The notes under the pieces are model-generated. The model did not search any database. It saw only the letters and a list, made by a program, of their open reading frames with translations, and had not been told where the DNA came from. Shown here piece by piece: positions 1-8,598 of a stretch of DNA of 41,104 nt. This DNA is from Atopostipes sp963558565 (GTDB lineage: Bacteria > Bacillota > Bacilli > Lactobacillales > Carnobacteriaceae_A). A program made the translations under genes and the position numbers. The stretch spans positions 1 through 41,104 of the forward strand of contig CAUWGX010000016.1 of the NCBI GenBank assembly GCA_963558565.1, in the 5' to 3' direction. How positions within the stretch are numbered: position 1 is the stretch's first letter; the number at the start of each line of letters is the position of its first letter.

Positions 1-124
1 GTAAGAAACCATTGAAACATTGTATAGTATTTTACACAGGATTATGGACTTGACTCTTTCATGATTTTGGAAAAATTTATTTAGTACATATTTAATAAAC
101 TAATATAAGGTAGAGGTGCTTCTT
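1..124 (+). other. leader region of the Gabija-like operon
   Basis: No gene is visible in this stretch. A TTGACT hexamer at 50-55 could be a -35 element, but no good -10 lies at normal spacing, so no promoter is claimed. A GAGG ribosome site at 113-116 sits 8 nt before the ATG at 125 and supports that start over the GTG at 116, which overlaps the ribosome site itself. Any tRNA or tmRNA gene that the att-like repeats further right derive from would lie upstream of the window. Confidence 0.4.
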
Positions 125-2077
125 ATGTATTTAGAAAAAATGAGGGTTCAGAACTTTCGTATGTTAGAAAATGTTGAGATACCTTTTCTTGAAAAAGAAG
201 ATGATGAATTATCTTTAATTGTAGGTAAAAATAATACAGGAAAGACTTCAATATTAAAAATTTTAGAACGAATATTACCTGGTACTTCAAGTGATGCTTT
301 TGAATGGGATGACTTCACTATGAAATATCAAAAGCAAATATACTCAGAGCTAGGTACTTCGGATAGAAGCAAGACTTATGAAATAAGATTAGTACTTTAT
401 ATTAAATATACTGATAATGATTCTTACGATTTATTGAGACCCTTTATGATGGACTTAGATGAAAATAATCAAACAATAATACTTGAGTGTCTGTATAGAA
501 TTAAAGAAGAGCAGATCTTAAAGTTAGAACAAGATATAGAAAAATTACTTATTGAAGAATTTGATGAATTTACTTCTTATATGCGTCGAAATTTAAAAAA
601 ATATTTTAAGTTTGATTATTTTGCAGTATCCGCATGCGGAAAATATAAAGAAGAAGCTACTAGTAATGATATTAAAAGACTTATAAGATTGCGGAGAATT
701 AAGGCTAATCGAGACATATCTAATAAATCTAGTGACCATTCATTATCAAATATATCTGACCGGCTTTATAGATTGGTAGAAGATACTGATGACGAGAGCT
801 TTGTAGAATTTCAAAAAGCTATAAAAAAAACTGATTCAGAATTGACAGAAACTTATTCAAATGTCTTTAGTGAAGTAATAGGCGTGTCAAGAGAATTTGG
901 TGCTCTTGATGATATGGAAATTGAAATACTGTCGACGATCCAAGAAAAAGATTTACTAAGAGACAACACTACATTATTTTATAGCAAGGATGATGTATAT
1001 TTACCTGAAAGTTATAATGGGCTAGGTTATCTAAATTTGATAGGTATGATTTTTGAAATTGAAGCGATCGCAACAGAATTTGAGAAGAAAAATTTAGATT
1101 GTCAAGGGTTAAATTTACTATTTATAGAAGAACCAGAAGCCCATACCCACCCTCAGTTACAATATGTTTTCATAAAAAACATAAAAAATCTTCTCGAAAA
1201 ACATGGATCTAAAAATATTCAAACTATAATGACGACTCATTCATCGCATATTGTATCTGATAGCGAATTTGAAGATGTAATATATCTGACACGAATCAAC
1301 GGTTATACAGAAGCTAGAGCATTTAGAGACTTGAATAATGAATATTCGGATAATAAAGAAGCATTTGATTTTATAAAAAAACATTTACATCTTACCAGAG
1401 CAGAGCTATTCTTTGCAGATAAGACAATTTTAATAGAGGGAGATACGGAAAGAATACTATTGCAAGCAATGATGAAGAAGGTTGATGAAAATATAGAGTC
1501 TGATGATAATATTATACCATTGTCTTCACAAAATATTTCTGTAGTAGAAGTTGGAGCACATGCACATATTTTTAAGCATTTGATGAACTTTCTAAATGTT
1601 AAAACATTAGTAATAACTGATATTGATTATGGAGAAAGGAATATCGAAACTAATAGAATTAAAAAATGTGATTATATAAAGGCAGATCATGTTGATAATA
1701 CAACAATTACACAGTTTTTAGAGAAGGAGAATAAAGATTTAGATGAGATTATTAATCTCTCTTTTGAACAGAAAGTAAAAGGAAACCATAGAATTGCATA
1801 CCAAACGAAAGAGGATGGTATTACCAAAGAATATCCAGGGAGAAGCTTTGAAGAGGCCTTTATTAATATCAATTTTGAATTCATTGAAAAATATAAAGAT
1901 GTGTTTATATCTTTAAAGAATGTTAAAGATTTTACAAAAGAAAAATCACCCTATGAATTAGCTAATAATTGCATTGATAAAAAAACAACTTTCGCAACAG
2001 ATTTACTTTACTATGATAATGGATGGGAAGTTCCAAATTATATTGAAGAGGGGCTAATATGGTTAAGGAAATATTAA
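125..2077 (+). CDS. gajA: Gabija-like GajA: OLD-family ATPase/TOPRIM nuclease
   Basis: This is a predicted anti-phage DNA endonuclease of 650 residues. An ABC/SMC-type ATPase comes first: the N-terminal strand MRVQNFRMLENV, a Walker A GKNNTGKT at residues 34-41, a signature/Walker B region FIEEPEAHTHPQ near 335, and the H-loop MTTHSSH near 375. A C-terminal TOPRIM domain follows, with the acidic LIEGDTER near 436 and the DxD-type ITDIDYGE near 498. In known Gabija systems GajA is a sequence-specific nicking nuclease held inactive by nucleotides and released when phage replication depletes them. The next gene, a UvrD-like helicase, overlaps it by 19 nt, which is the hallmark of class 2 OLD nucleases and Gabija. 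The family call is firm. That this exact pair is a functional Gabija system is inferred. The protein is somewhat longer than typical GajA. Confidence 0.87.
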   Translation: MYLEKMRVQNFRMLENVEIPFLEKEDDELSLIVGKNNTGKTSILKILERILPGTSSDAFEWDDFTMKYQKQIYSELGTSDRSKTYEIRLVLYIKYTDNDSYDLLRPFMMDLDENNQTIILECLYRIKEEQILKLEQDIEKLLIEEFDEFTSYMRRNLKKYFKFDYFAVSACGKYKEEATSNDIKRLIRLRRIKANRDISNKSSDHSLSNISDRLYRLVEDTDDESFVEFQKAIKKTDSELTETYSNVFSEVIGVSREFGALDDMEIEILSTIQEKDLLRDNTTLFYSKDDVYLPESYNGLGYLNLIGMIFEIEAIATEFEKKNLDCQGLNLLFIEEPEAHTHPQLQYVFIKNIKNLLEKHGSKNIQTIMTTHSSHIVSDSEFEDVIYLTRINGYTEARAFRDLNNEYSDNKEAFDFIKKHLHLTRAELFFADKTILIEGDTERILLQAMMKKVDENIESDDNIIPLSSQNISVVEVGAHAHIFKHLMNFLNVKTLVITDIDYGERNIETNRIKKCDYIKADHVDNTTITQFLEKENKDLDEIINLSFEQKVKGNHRIAYQTKEDGITKEYPGRSFEEAFININFEFIEKYKDVFISLKNVKDFTKEKSPYELANNCIDKKTTFATDLLYYDNGWEVPNYIEEGLIWLRKY

Positions 2078-4002
2078 TAGAGCCTGAAGTTAAACAAGCT
2101 CTAGAATACATTAAGAATGGTGACAATTTTATATTAACAGGTGGAGCTGGTAGTGGAAAAACTTATTCTTTAATATCCCTTATCCATCAAGTTAAGATTA
2201 AATATAGTAATATGCCAATAGTTTGTATCACATATACAAATAATGCTGTATATGAAATTGAGGACCGCATAAGTAATGAAAGATTATATGTTTCAACTAT
2301 TCATGAATTCTTATGGGATATTTTAAAAAGATTTCAAGGTGAAATAAAAAGTACACTAGTTGAGCTCATTAACGATGATGATGAAAAGATATTTAGATTA
2401 CCAAAAGGCATTAATGAAATTGATAATAACTATTTTGGGAATTTTAAAATCAATTATGATGAGTATTACAATATAGTAACTGGTCAAGATAGTACTATTA
2501 CACATGATCATGTTTTGATATTAGCAGAAAAAATGTTCGAAAAATATAAAAAATTATGCGATGTTTTGAAAGATACAGCTCAATTAATTTTAATTGATGA
2601 ATACCAAGATACAGCTCCACAAGTTGTTCGAATACTATTAAAACATATTAAAAAAAGCAAAAAAAAATGTGTAGTTGGATTTTTTGGTGATTCGATGCAA
2701 TCTATTTATGACAATGGCGTAGGAGATATAGAGGTTAAAGGTTTAAAAAAAGTTTACAAAAAGCAAAATCGCCGCAATCCCTCTAAAGTTATTAAGTTAA
2801 GTAATCAGTTGAGAAATGATGGTTTAATACAAAAAGCTTCCGATGATTTAAATGCTCCAAATATGAACCATGACAAAATAAGGGAAGGAAGAGTCACTTT
2901 TTTATATTCAAATTCATTGACAGATAAAAGTGAGCCTTTTAAATGCTTAGATAAGGCAAAAGAAAAGGCTGAAATATTTTCTTCTTGGAATTTTAACGAT
3001 AAGGAGACAAAAGAACTTTGGTTGACTCACTCAATTAATGCTGAAAAGTCAGGGTTCAGTACTTTTTACAACTTATATTACAAAGATCCTATTAAAGAAT
3101 TGGTAAATAAAATTAAAAATCTTGATGAAATAGAGCTTGATGATGAAAAGACTTTTAAACAATTAGCAGTAGAAAATAATAATATTTTTGAAAATAGGAA
3201 TCGTGGTAATTTATATGAAGTTGCACAATCTGAGCATATAAATAAATTGAATATTATTCTCGACTTACCGTGGGGCAAAGTTAAAAAACAAATTGTGAAT
3301 CAAGATTCATTATTAAGTTATAAATACGATGGCCTAACTAATACACATAAAGCATCAACATCAAGAGATCCAATTCTAAGACAGTTAGATGATTTATATG
3401 AAATAATAGAACTTTATATAAATAACAATATTAATGGTTTTTTGAGAAAATGTACATACCAAATTAAATCAATAAAAGATAAACAAATGCTCACTGCTAT
3501 TATGAATAAATTAATAAATTCTATTTCAGAAATGAAATCTATCGAAGAAATACTTAAATATGCCTTAGAGAATGATTTAGTACATAAAAAAGACGGATTT
3601 AATAGCTTTATTAGTGGGAGGGGTTACTACTTGTGGGAGAGAGTTAAGTCTATTTCCTTCCAAGAGTATAATAAATCAATTGAGTATCAGAAAGATTATT
3701 TACCATTTGCCACCCAACATAGTGTTAAAGGTAGTGAATATAATAATGTATTAGTTGTACTTGACAATGGAGGTTGGAATAAATATAATTTTCATAAGTA
3801 TTTTCTAGGCACTGCTAAAGAAAGCATCAAGGAAAGAACAGAAAAGTTGCTCTATGTTTGTGTAACAAGAGCAAAAAGAGAATTAGTAGTATATATGGAG
3901 CTAGATATTCTTTCTAAGGAAATAGTGTTAAAAAAAATGAGAGAACTTTTTGGAGAAGATAACGTTCTAAGTATAGACGAGATAATTAATATTGATAATT
4001 AA
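2059..4002 (+). CDS. gajB: Gabija-like GajB: UvrD/Rep-type SF1 helicase
   Basis: This 647-residue superfamily 1 helicase/ATPase is the partner of the upstream OLD nuclease. Motif I is GGAGSGKT at residues 28-35 and motif Ia is CITYTNNA near 57. Motif II is LILIDEYQDT near 176, followed by motif III FFGDSMQSIYD near 207. Motif V is TQHSVKGSEY near 550 and motif VI is YVCVTRAKRE near 598, so all catalytic motifs are present. The start codon follows a GAGGGG ribosome site and overlaps the end of gajA, implying translational coupling. In Gabija, GajB assembles around a GajA tetramer and its ATPase is needed for defence. It is longer than many GajB proteins, and the extra sequence lies in the middle, between about residues 290 and 530. 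The reading frame is intact despite long A-runs, for example near 2658. Confidence 0.85.
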   Translation: MVKEILIEPEVKQALEYIKNGDNFILTGGAGSGKTYSLISLIHQVKIKYSNMPIVCITYTNNAVYEIEDRISNERLYVSTIHEFLWDILKRFQGEIKSTLVELINDDDEKIFRLPKGINEIDNNYFGNFKINYDEYYNIVTGQDSTITHDHVLILAEKMFEKYKKLCDVLKDTAQLILIDEYQDTAPQVVRILLKHIKKSKKKCVVGFFGDSMQSIYDNGVGDIEVKGLKKVYKKQNRRNPSKVIKLSNQLRNDGLIQKASDDLNAPNMNHDKIREGRVTFLYSNSLTDKSEPFKCLDKAKEKAEIFSSWNFNDKETKELWLTHSINAEKSGFSTFYNLYYKDPIKELVNKIKNLDEIELDDEKTFKQLAVENNNIFENRNRGNLYEVAQSEHINKLNIILDLPWGKVKKQIVNQDSLLSYKYDGLTNTHKASTSRDPILRQLDDLYEIIELYINNNINGFLRKCTYQIKSIKDKQMLTAIMNKLINSISEMKSIEEILKYALENDLVHKKDGFNSFISGRGYYLWERVKSISFQEYNKSIEYQKDYLPFATQHSVKGSEYNNVLVVLDNGGWNKYNFHKYFLGTAKESIKERTEKLLYVCVTRAKRELVVYMELDILSKEIVLKKMRELFGEDNVLSIDEIINIDN

Positions 4003-4043
4003 CGAGGTTAAAATTTTATTAATATAATTTGTAGTTTTATCCG

Positions 4044-4152
4044 TAAAACATAGGCGTATGCGTGAAAATTTAGTCTGAACCATTACCAAAACCATTACTA
4101 TATAGCTACAAATAATGATATCAAGGGGTTCAGTTGATTCCCCTCAACTCCA
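4044..4152 (+). repeat. att-like repeat, copy A (tRNA/tmRNA 3'-end-like)
   Basis: This imperfect direct repeat of about 110 bp matches 21259-21370. Shared blocks include GGCGTATGCGTGAAAATTTA, two CCATTAC heptamers (ACCATTACC then ACCATTACTATATA), and a 3' end with a T-stem-like AGGGG...CCCCT followed by CAACTCCA. A 5-bp stem plus a 7-nt acceptor strand plus discriminator A is how a tRNA or tmRNA gene ends, but the loop here is 11 nt rather than 7 and no tRNA/tmRNA body precedes it. It therefore looks like an attachment site or a displaced gene end left by integration. The CCATTAC repeats resemble arm-type integrase sites; this is inference. Confidence 0.6.
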
Positions 4153-4165
4153 TAATAGCTTTTCT

Positions 4166-4209
4166 AAGGTTTCCCACCAGCTTCTAAAGGCCGGTGGGAA
4201 GCCTTTTTT
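4166..4209 (+). terminator. rho-independent terminator after att-like copy A
   Basis: TTCCCACC (4171-4178) pairs with GGTGGGAA (4193-4200), the stem can be extended by AAGG/CCTT, and a T-run follows. It sits about 15 nt after the tRNA-like 3' end, as a terminator does after a real tRNA or tmRNA gene. It could also end gajB transcripts. Confidence 0.7.
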
Positions 4210-4241
4210 AATTTCCTAACTTTGCTTACAGATGCTATAAA

Positions 4242-4271
4242 CCATTACTAACCATTACCATTTCCATTACT
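4242..4271 (+). repeat. cluster of three CCATTAC heptamers
   Basis: CCATTACT, CCATTACC and CCATTACT occur within 30 bp. Sixteen bases (CATTTCCATTACTACT) recur exactly at 11463-11478, and the same heptamer is in both 110-bp repeats. Just after this cluster an OLD-like gene begins with its first part missing, so the cluster sits at a recombination junction. It may be a set of arm-type recombinase sites. Confidence 0.5.
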
Positions 4272-4280
4272 ACTGGAAAA

Positions 4281-4852
4281 ATGATAAACGAAGTTAAGTT
4301 GGATCAATTAAGCGATAATATGAATCGTTTCTTTAAGAAATCACCGAATAACAATTTATTAAATTACGTGCTATCAAACAAAATAATTTTAGTAGAAGGC
4401 GCTGTTGAATACATATTACTATATAAAATCTATAAGATATTCAGTAATGGAGATAGTTTAGTTGATAATTCTATTTCGTTAATATCTGTCAACGGATTAA
4501 ATTTTAAGTGCTATTGGAGATTGCTAAAGAATTAAATCTTTCAGTTGTAGTTTTAACTGATAATGATAAGAACTATGAAGAAAAAATTGAAGAAAACTAT
4601 GTTAAATTTATTGATTGTAATAATATATATTAGTTCTGATAAAAATAATAATAGACATACATTTGAAGTCTGTCTATTCGATGACAATAGAGATTTTTTA
4701 ACTAGTGAAATGCAAACGCATCAAATGACAAATGGAATTGAAAACTTTATGTTAAATAATAAGACCGAGTTTGCATTAAGACTTTTAAACGAATTGGAAA
4801 GTAACTCCGACATTCTATTTGAAATCCCTGAATATATTTTGGAGGCCTTTAG
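4281..4852 (+). pseudogene. 5'-truncated, frameshifted OLD-type nuclease (TOPRIM part only)
   Basis: Only the C-terminal TOPRIM portion remains. IILVEGAVEYILL appears in the first frame and VVVLTDNDKNYEEK in a second frame, then the third frame resumes at IYISSDKNNNRH and runs to the end. Apparent frameshifts lie near 4513 (a T missing in a TATTTGG-like run) and near 4625. The whole N-terminal ATPase, roughly 350 codons, is absent, and the remnant starts right beside the CCATTAC cluster, so it was probably cut off by recombination there. It is followed by a UvrD-like remnant, giving the same gene order as the intact Gabija-like pair at 125-4002. The sequence is too different from that pair to be a recent duplicate. 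It is very unlikely to be functional. Confidence 0.75.
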
Positions 4853-5908
4853 ATGGATAGACGCAAGTTAACTTATAAATGCGGTTGCAGGAACTGAGAA
4901 AACTCAATATATAATCGATAATTTAAATGAATCAGATAGAACTTTAGTCATTACTTATACAAATAATGACCACGAATCAATTATACGAAGAATATTAGAA
5001 AAATTTGGTAATATACCACCAAATATTCAAGTAATATACCACCAAATATTCAAGTAATGACGACATATAGTTTTTTATATAATGTTTATTTGTTACCATT
5101 TACTTCTCATTCTACTAGGCCCAAAGGAATTATTTTTGATGAAAAACTATTCGTACATGCTAACTATGCTAAAAGAAAAATCAATAAATTCTATTTTTAT
5201 AATGGTTATGTTTATTCAAATAAATTATTTAGACTTATTTTGGACGCTGATTTATATTTTATAAATAGATTAAATCGCTTTGTTGATAAAATTTATATTG
5301 ATGAGTTTCAGGATATAGCTTCTGATGAACTGGATTTGTTTTTTGAGTTGGCTAAATTTTCAGGCGAGATAATAATGTTAGGTGATTATAATCAAATTAC
5401 TTATCCTACTTCTAGAAGGGGTAGAACAAACATCAGTATTCGAAGTAGTATTGATAATTTTCAAGAAGCATATATTTCAGCTGGTTTCGAATTTAATAAA
5501 GATAATTTCTTAGCCTCGAAAAGATGTAGTAATACCGTGTGTAATTTCATAAATAAAAAACTAGAGATTAAAATGGTTGCTGAAAATAATAATAGAGAAT
5601 CCGAAATAAAATTGATTGATGAAGAAGAATTGTTAAAATTATTAGATGACAAAGATACACCTAAACTATTTTATCAAAACAATACCAAGTACGACTGTTT
5701 TAGTATGAATTGGGGAGATTCTAAAGAATTAACTTTTAAGGATGTTTGTGTAATTTTAAATAAGACTACTTATGAGAAATTTAAAAGTGACCAGCTACCA
5801 ACCTTAGCAGAAAGTGCTAAGAGAAAGTTTTATGTAGCTTGTACTAGGCCATTCAGTAATTTATACTTTATATCCGAAAAAAGCATTCCTAAATCTTATA
5901 TATTGTAA
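4853..5908 (+). pseudogene. broken UvrD-like helicase, partner of the OLD remnant
   Basis: An ATG at 4853 has a GGAGG ribosome site, but the frame shifts within six codons (near 4868). The next frame carries LINAVAGTEKT, a Walker A in which the usual GKT glycine is Glu, followed by TLVITYTNND. A perfect 23-bp tandem duplication (5008-5053) shifts the frame again. After it the open frame runs from 5057 with motif II YIDEFQDIAS, motif III MLGDYNQITYP and motif VI KRKFYVACTR. Removing one 23-bp copy would fuse IPPNIQV directly to MTTYSFLY. The protein would be about 350 residues and appears to lack much of the usual 2B/accessory region. It is inactive as read. The internal ATG at 5057 could give an N-terminally cut product without a P-loop. 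Confidence 0.75.
5008..5053 (+). repeat. perfect 23-bp tandem duplication inside the helicase remnant
   Basis: Two identical 23-nt units (5008-5030 and 5031-5053) begin GTAATATACC and are followed by a partial third start (GTAAT). Because 23 is not a multiple of 3, the duplication breaks the helicase frame, and loss of one unit restores it locally. It has the form of replication slippage. Confidence 0.9.
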
Positions 5909-5935
5909 TTTCCTAGAATTAAGAAGTATAAAGAG

Positions 5936-6451
5936 GTGAGTAAAATTAGCTTTGAAAATTTCTATGAATCAATAATTACTTCAAAAGAAAATCAGAATTA
6001 TTTTGCTGAGTTATCGACTACTTTGATTTTTGTGGACATATGTTCACAGATCGAGTATCTTAACGAAAAAAGCAACAATAAAAGGTACAAAAACTGGTTA
6101 AAAGAATACTATTTACCTACATTGCCTGAAGAAATAAGGAATCATTACTTAGATGAAACGAATATATGGTTTCTAAGAAATTCTATTCTTCATCAAGGTT
6201 CATCAGATCCTAGTACAAGTAAGAATTACAAAAAATGGGGGAAAGAAAAGGTAAATGACATAATACCAGCTCTTTTTCCTCCTGATATAGAGAAGAAGAT
6301 ATTTGCTGAAAATACAAATAGACATGAAAAATATCCTGACTTATTCTTTGATATTCATTACTTTTGTAATTCAATTATAAAAAGTATTTTGACTTGGGAA
6401 AGCGGCAATAGAAAAAAGGTAGAAGAAAATAGTCATTTGTTTTTTCTATAG
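5936..6451 (+). CDS. HEPN-like small protein, unknown function
   Basis: The open frame encodes about 171 residues with no family I can name securely. An RNSILH string (Arg81 and His86, counted from the GTG) fits the Rx4-6H signature of HEPN ribonucleases. The predicted helical, charged composition and the location right after an OLD/UvrD remnant fit a defence-associated HEPN protein. The start is doubtful. The GTG at 5936 lies inside the best ribosome site (AGAGGTGAG), so translation may begin at a downstream non-standard codon such as ATT 5945, or the original start may be lost. The stop at 6451 is clean and no internal frameshift is visible. The HEPN call rests on the short motif and context only. 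Confidence 0.5.
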   Translation: MSKISFENFYESIITSKENQNYFAELSTTLIFVDICSQIEYLNEKSNNKRYKNWLKEYYLPTLPEEIRNHYLDETNIWFLRNSILHQGSSDPSTSKNYKKWGKEKVNDIIPALFPPDIEKKIFAENTNRHEKYPDLFFDIHYFCNSIIKSILTWESGNRKKVEENSHLFFL

Positions 6452-6461
6452 GGGTTGTAGC

Positions 6462-6596
6462 AATTGACAAAAATGATAAGGATAAAATGTACGCTTTTAG
6501 AAAAAGGTAAAAATTTTTAAGAGCAGGGGGTGAGCAATATTCTATTCAATTAGGAGCTGTAAATAAGATATTGGCATATTGTACAAATGAGTGTTA
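6462..6596 (+). pseudogene. degenerate coding remnant
   Basis: The 199-bp gap between the HEPN-like gene and the McrB-N/HNH gene holds scraps of coding sequence in two frames: DKNDKDKMYAFRKR ending in a stop, then LRAGGEQYSIQLGAVNKIL ending in a stop at 6596. The KMYAFR-like string recalls DUF2357/McrC-associated proteins, which would suit the neighbouring McrB-N domain, but this is only a resemblance. Confidence 0.3.
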
Positions 6597-6650
6597 AAAT
6601 TTTTCGATGGATCTTTAATACCTTAGTAAAAGTAACGAATGGAGTATTTT

Positions 6651-7777
6651 ATGGTTTTGATGAGTAAAATAGAAAAAATATTAGAAGAATATATAGTTGA
6701 GAAAAATAATCCACTTAAAGATAATCCATTGGCAGAAATAGTTAGGAATGATATACCAAAGATCTTAGCTGATTACTTGGATGATGATAAATACTTAGTT
6801 AAGGGTTCTGTCGGCCAAGGACAATGGGCACATATCCCATGGATTGCTATTTTAATAAAAAAATAACCACTAATGCAACCAGGGGTTATGATATTGTATT
6901 ATTGTTCCAAGCAGATATGTCGGGTTTTTATTTAACTTTAAATCAAGGGTGGACTTACTATAAAGAAAACTATAAACCGAAGTCAGAAGCTCAGAAAAAA
7001 ATAAAAAAAGTCGCTACAATTCTGCAGGGAGAATTCCAAGAGATCCCTTCACAATTTAATAGTGACACTATCGATTTGAAACATGATAGTGATCTACCTA
7101 AAGGGTACGAGTTGGGTAACATAACCAGCCGGTATTATAGTCAGAATCACCTTCCTACTGATATAGAATTTTTAAATGATATATCGGATTTGTTACAAAT
7201 CTACGATCAGCTCTATTATTTAATCGGTGAAAATAGAACTTTTGAAGACTTAAATAAAGAACTTTTAGCTCATAATGATAGAAAGTTCATAGAAACTGAA
7301 ACGGAAGAAGAAGTTTACCAGGCTAATATTGAAGAAATATTAGTAAAAGAAGATTACTTGTACGAAGAAGAAGTAGCTTCGACTAAACCTAAGGCTATAA
7401 AGACAAAAGAGGGTGAGGCAAAATGGCCACGAGACTCTGAAATATCAGCAACAGCTATAGTAAAAGCTAATTTTCAATGTGAAGTTGATCCTACACATAG
7501 AACATTTACTTCGAATAAAACAAAACGACAATTTATGGAAGCCCATCATCTAATTCCAATGCAATTTCAAAATATATTCAACAATAGTCTTGATAAAGTG
7601 GCTAATATTATTTGCTTATGCCCAAATTGCCATAGACAGATACATTATGGGACATCAGATGAAAAGGAAGATTTAATCGAGAAACTTTATAGGAAAGCAG
7701 AAAGAGAGTTAATAAAAGTTGGCATAAACATAGATTTAAACGACCTTAAAAACTTATATGGAGTTCGTCGTAATTAA
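6651..7777 (+). pseudogene. McrB-N (DUF3578)/HNH endonuclease with single-base frameshift
   Basis: The N-terminal part contains the typical MrcB_N strings GSVGQGQWAHIPWIAI and, in the next frame, ATRGYDIVLLF and SLNQGWTY-like LNQGWTYYKE. The C-terminal part is an HNH nuclease with AHHLIPM followed by the zinc-knuckle-like CLCPNCHRQIH. This architecture belongs to modification-sensing or DNA-cleaving defence enzymes. The frame breaks near 6850-6856: ATTTTAATAAAAAAATAA reads into a stop, whereas one extra T would give IAIFNKKITTNATRGYD. Restored, the protein would be about 375 residues. The ATG at 6651, preceded by GGAG at 6641-6644, is preferred to the ATG at 6639. Either the gene is inactive, or the T/A run causes slippage, or the base is a sequence error. 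Confidence 0.75.
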
Positions 7778-7870
7778 AATTTTACTGTAGATATTCAAAA
7801 TATGTGGAAGTACAGTTAATAATTAATGTCTTAAATAACGAAAAATATTTAACAGTCTAAAGGTGGTTAT

Positions 7871-8218
7871 ATGGATAAAGATATAATGAATTTAATTACT
7901 ACTCGGGAGGATCATAGGCATGATTTTAAAGAAGAATGGTATGGTAGAAATGAAAAAGCAGAGATCGCAAGAGATATTCTGAGTTTTGTCAATACAACTC
8001 ACCATAAGGATTGCTATATTTTTATAGGTATTTCAGATGAATTAGAGATTGTTGGAGTAGATCCGAATGATTCAAATAGAAAAAATCAAAATGATCTTTC
8101 TTTAAGAAGAAAATTACATGTAAATGGAGTAGCAATGCTCTCTGACTCGGTAGGACTTGGTGAAACTGTAACAGCAGCTGCCATTATTGATCAATACATT
8201 CTCGCCGGTAGGATGTAG
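7871..8218 (+). pseudogene. chimeric remnant: AlbA_2/Schlafen N-terminus joined to SNF2-type P-loop
   Basis: The ORF has a good start (AAAGGTGG before ATG 7871). Residues 1-70 match an AlbA_2/Schlafen-type divergent ATP-binding domain: EDHRHDFKEEWYG, then ARDILSFVNT and YIFIGISDELEIVGVD. After about residue 80 the sequence changes to VNGVAMLSDSVGLGETVTAAAII, which looks like the Walker A region of an SNF2/DEAD helicase with Lys replaced by Glu (consensus GLGKT). The reading stops shortly after. Neither half is complete, so this is probably a deletion fusion of two defence genes. The right end lies 20 bp from the prophage-derived genes and marks a module boundary. Confidence 0.6.
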
Positions 8219-8231
8219 GGCTTTTTTGTTT
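8200..8231 (+). repeat. short repeat ending GGGCTTTTTTGT, copy 1
   Basis: The string GGGCTTTTTTGTTT at 8218-8231 recurs at 9446-9459, and GGGCTTTTTTGT recurs at 11414-11425. Copies 1 and 2 also resemble each other for about 18 bp upstream (CTCGCCGGTAGG against CTTGGCGGACGG). Both lie immediately 3' of a minus-strand prophage gene. There is no matching left arm for a terminator hairpin. They may be module-boundary scars. Confidence 0.4.
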
Positions 8232-8238
8232 TTAAAAA

Positions 8239-8514
8239 TTAAAAAATCATTGAAATAAATATCCATAAAAGAATAAATATTACTACTATGCAACCACAAG
8301 CACATCCAGTGGTTTCGATATCGTCATCAATAGCTGAATAAGTGGCTTTGTTATAAGCTTTATTATAAGCTGCTTTTTTGGGGTCTTTTATCCATCCAGC
8401 TCCTTTTTTACCATAAGTAGGGTCAATGGAACTTTTTAGAGCTCTTTTAGCTTTCCCCGTTGTTCGGGCAGAAATTCGTTTTTTGATGTTGGGCTTTCTT
8501 GGACCAAATTTCAT
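8239..8514 (-). CDS. small basic phage-type membrane protein
   Basis: This 91-residue protein has a very basic N-terminal two thirds (GPRKPNIKKRISARTTGKAKR and DPTYGKKGAGWIKDPKKAAYN) and a C-terminal transmembrane segment after a CACGC-like cysteine cluster (CIVVIFILLWIFISMIF). Proteins with this RKP...KKRISARTTGKAKR pattern are common in the lysogeny modules of Lactobacillales prophages, next to the repressor and integrase; their function is not established. It is the last gene of the minus-strand prophage segment. The position normally held by an integrase further downstream is occupied by the AlbA_2/SNF2 remnant instead. Confidence 0.6.
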   Translation of the reverse strand: MKFGPRKPNIKKRISARTTGKAKRALKSSIDPTYGKKGAGWIKDPKKAAYNKAYNKATYSAIDDDIETTGCACGCIVVIFILLWIFISMIF

Positions 8515-8598
8515 TTATATTTTCACGTCCTTCTTTGATTTAGCGTAATCATGGTTTTTAAATCAATTAAACTATGGTCAGTAAGGTATGTTTTTTAT

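Noticed and set aside
4044..4152. A complete tmRNA or tRNA gene at the att-like repeats
   Set aside because: Only a T-stem and acceptor-like 3' end is present. The loop is 11-13 nt instead of 7, and no 5' acceptor, D-arm, tag-peptide reading frame or pseudoknots precede it.
4079..4271. CRISPR-like array of CCATTAC repeats
   Set aside because: The repeats are 7-9 bp, irregularly spaced and lack spacers of uniform length; no cas genes are present.
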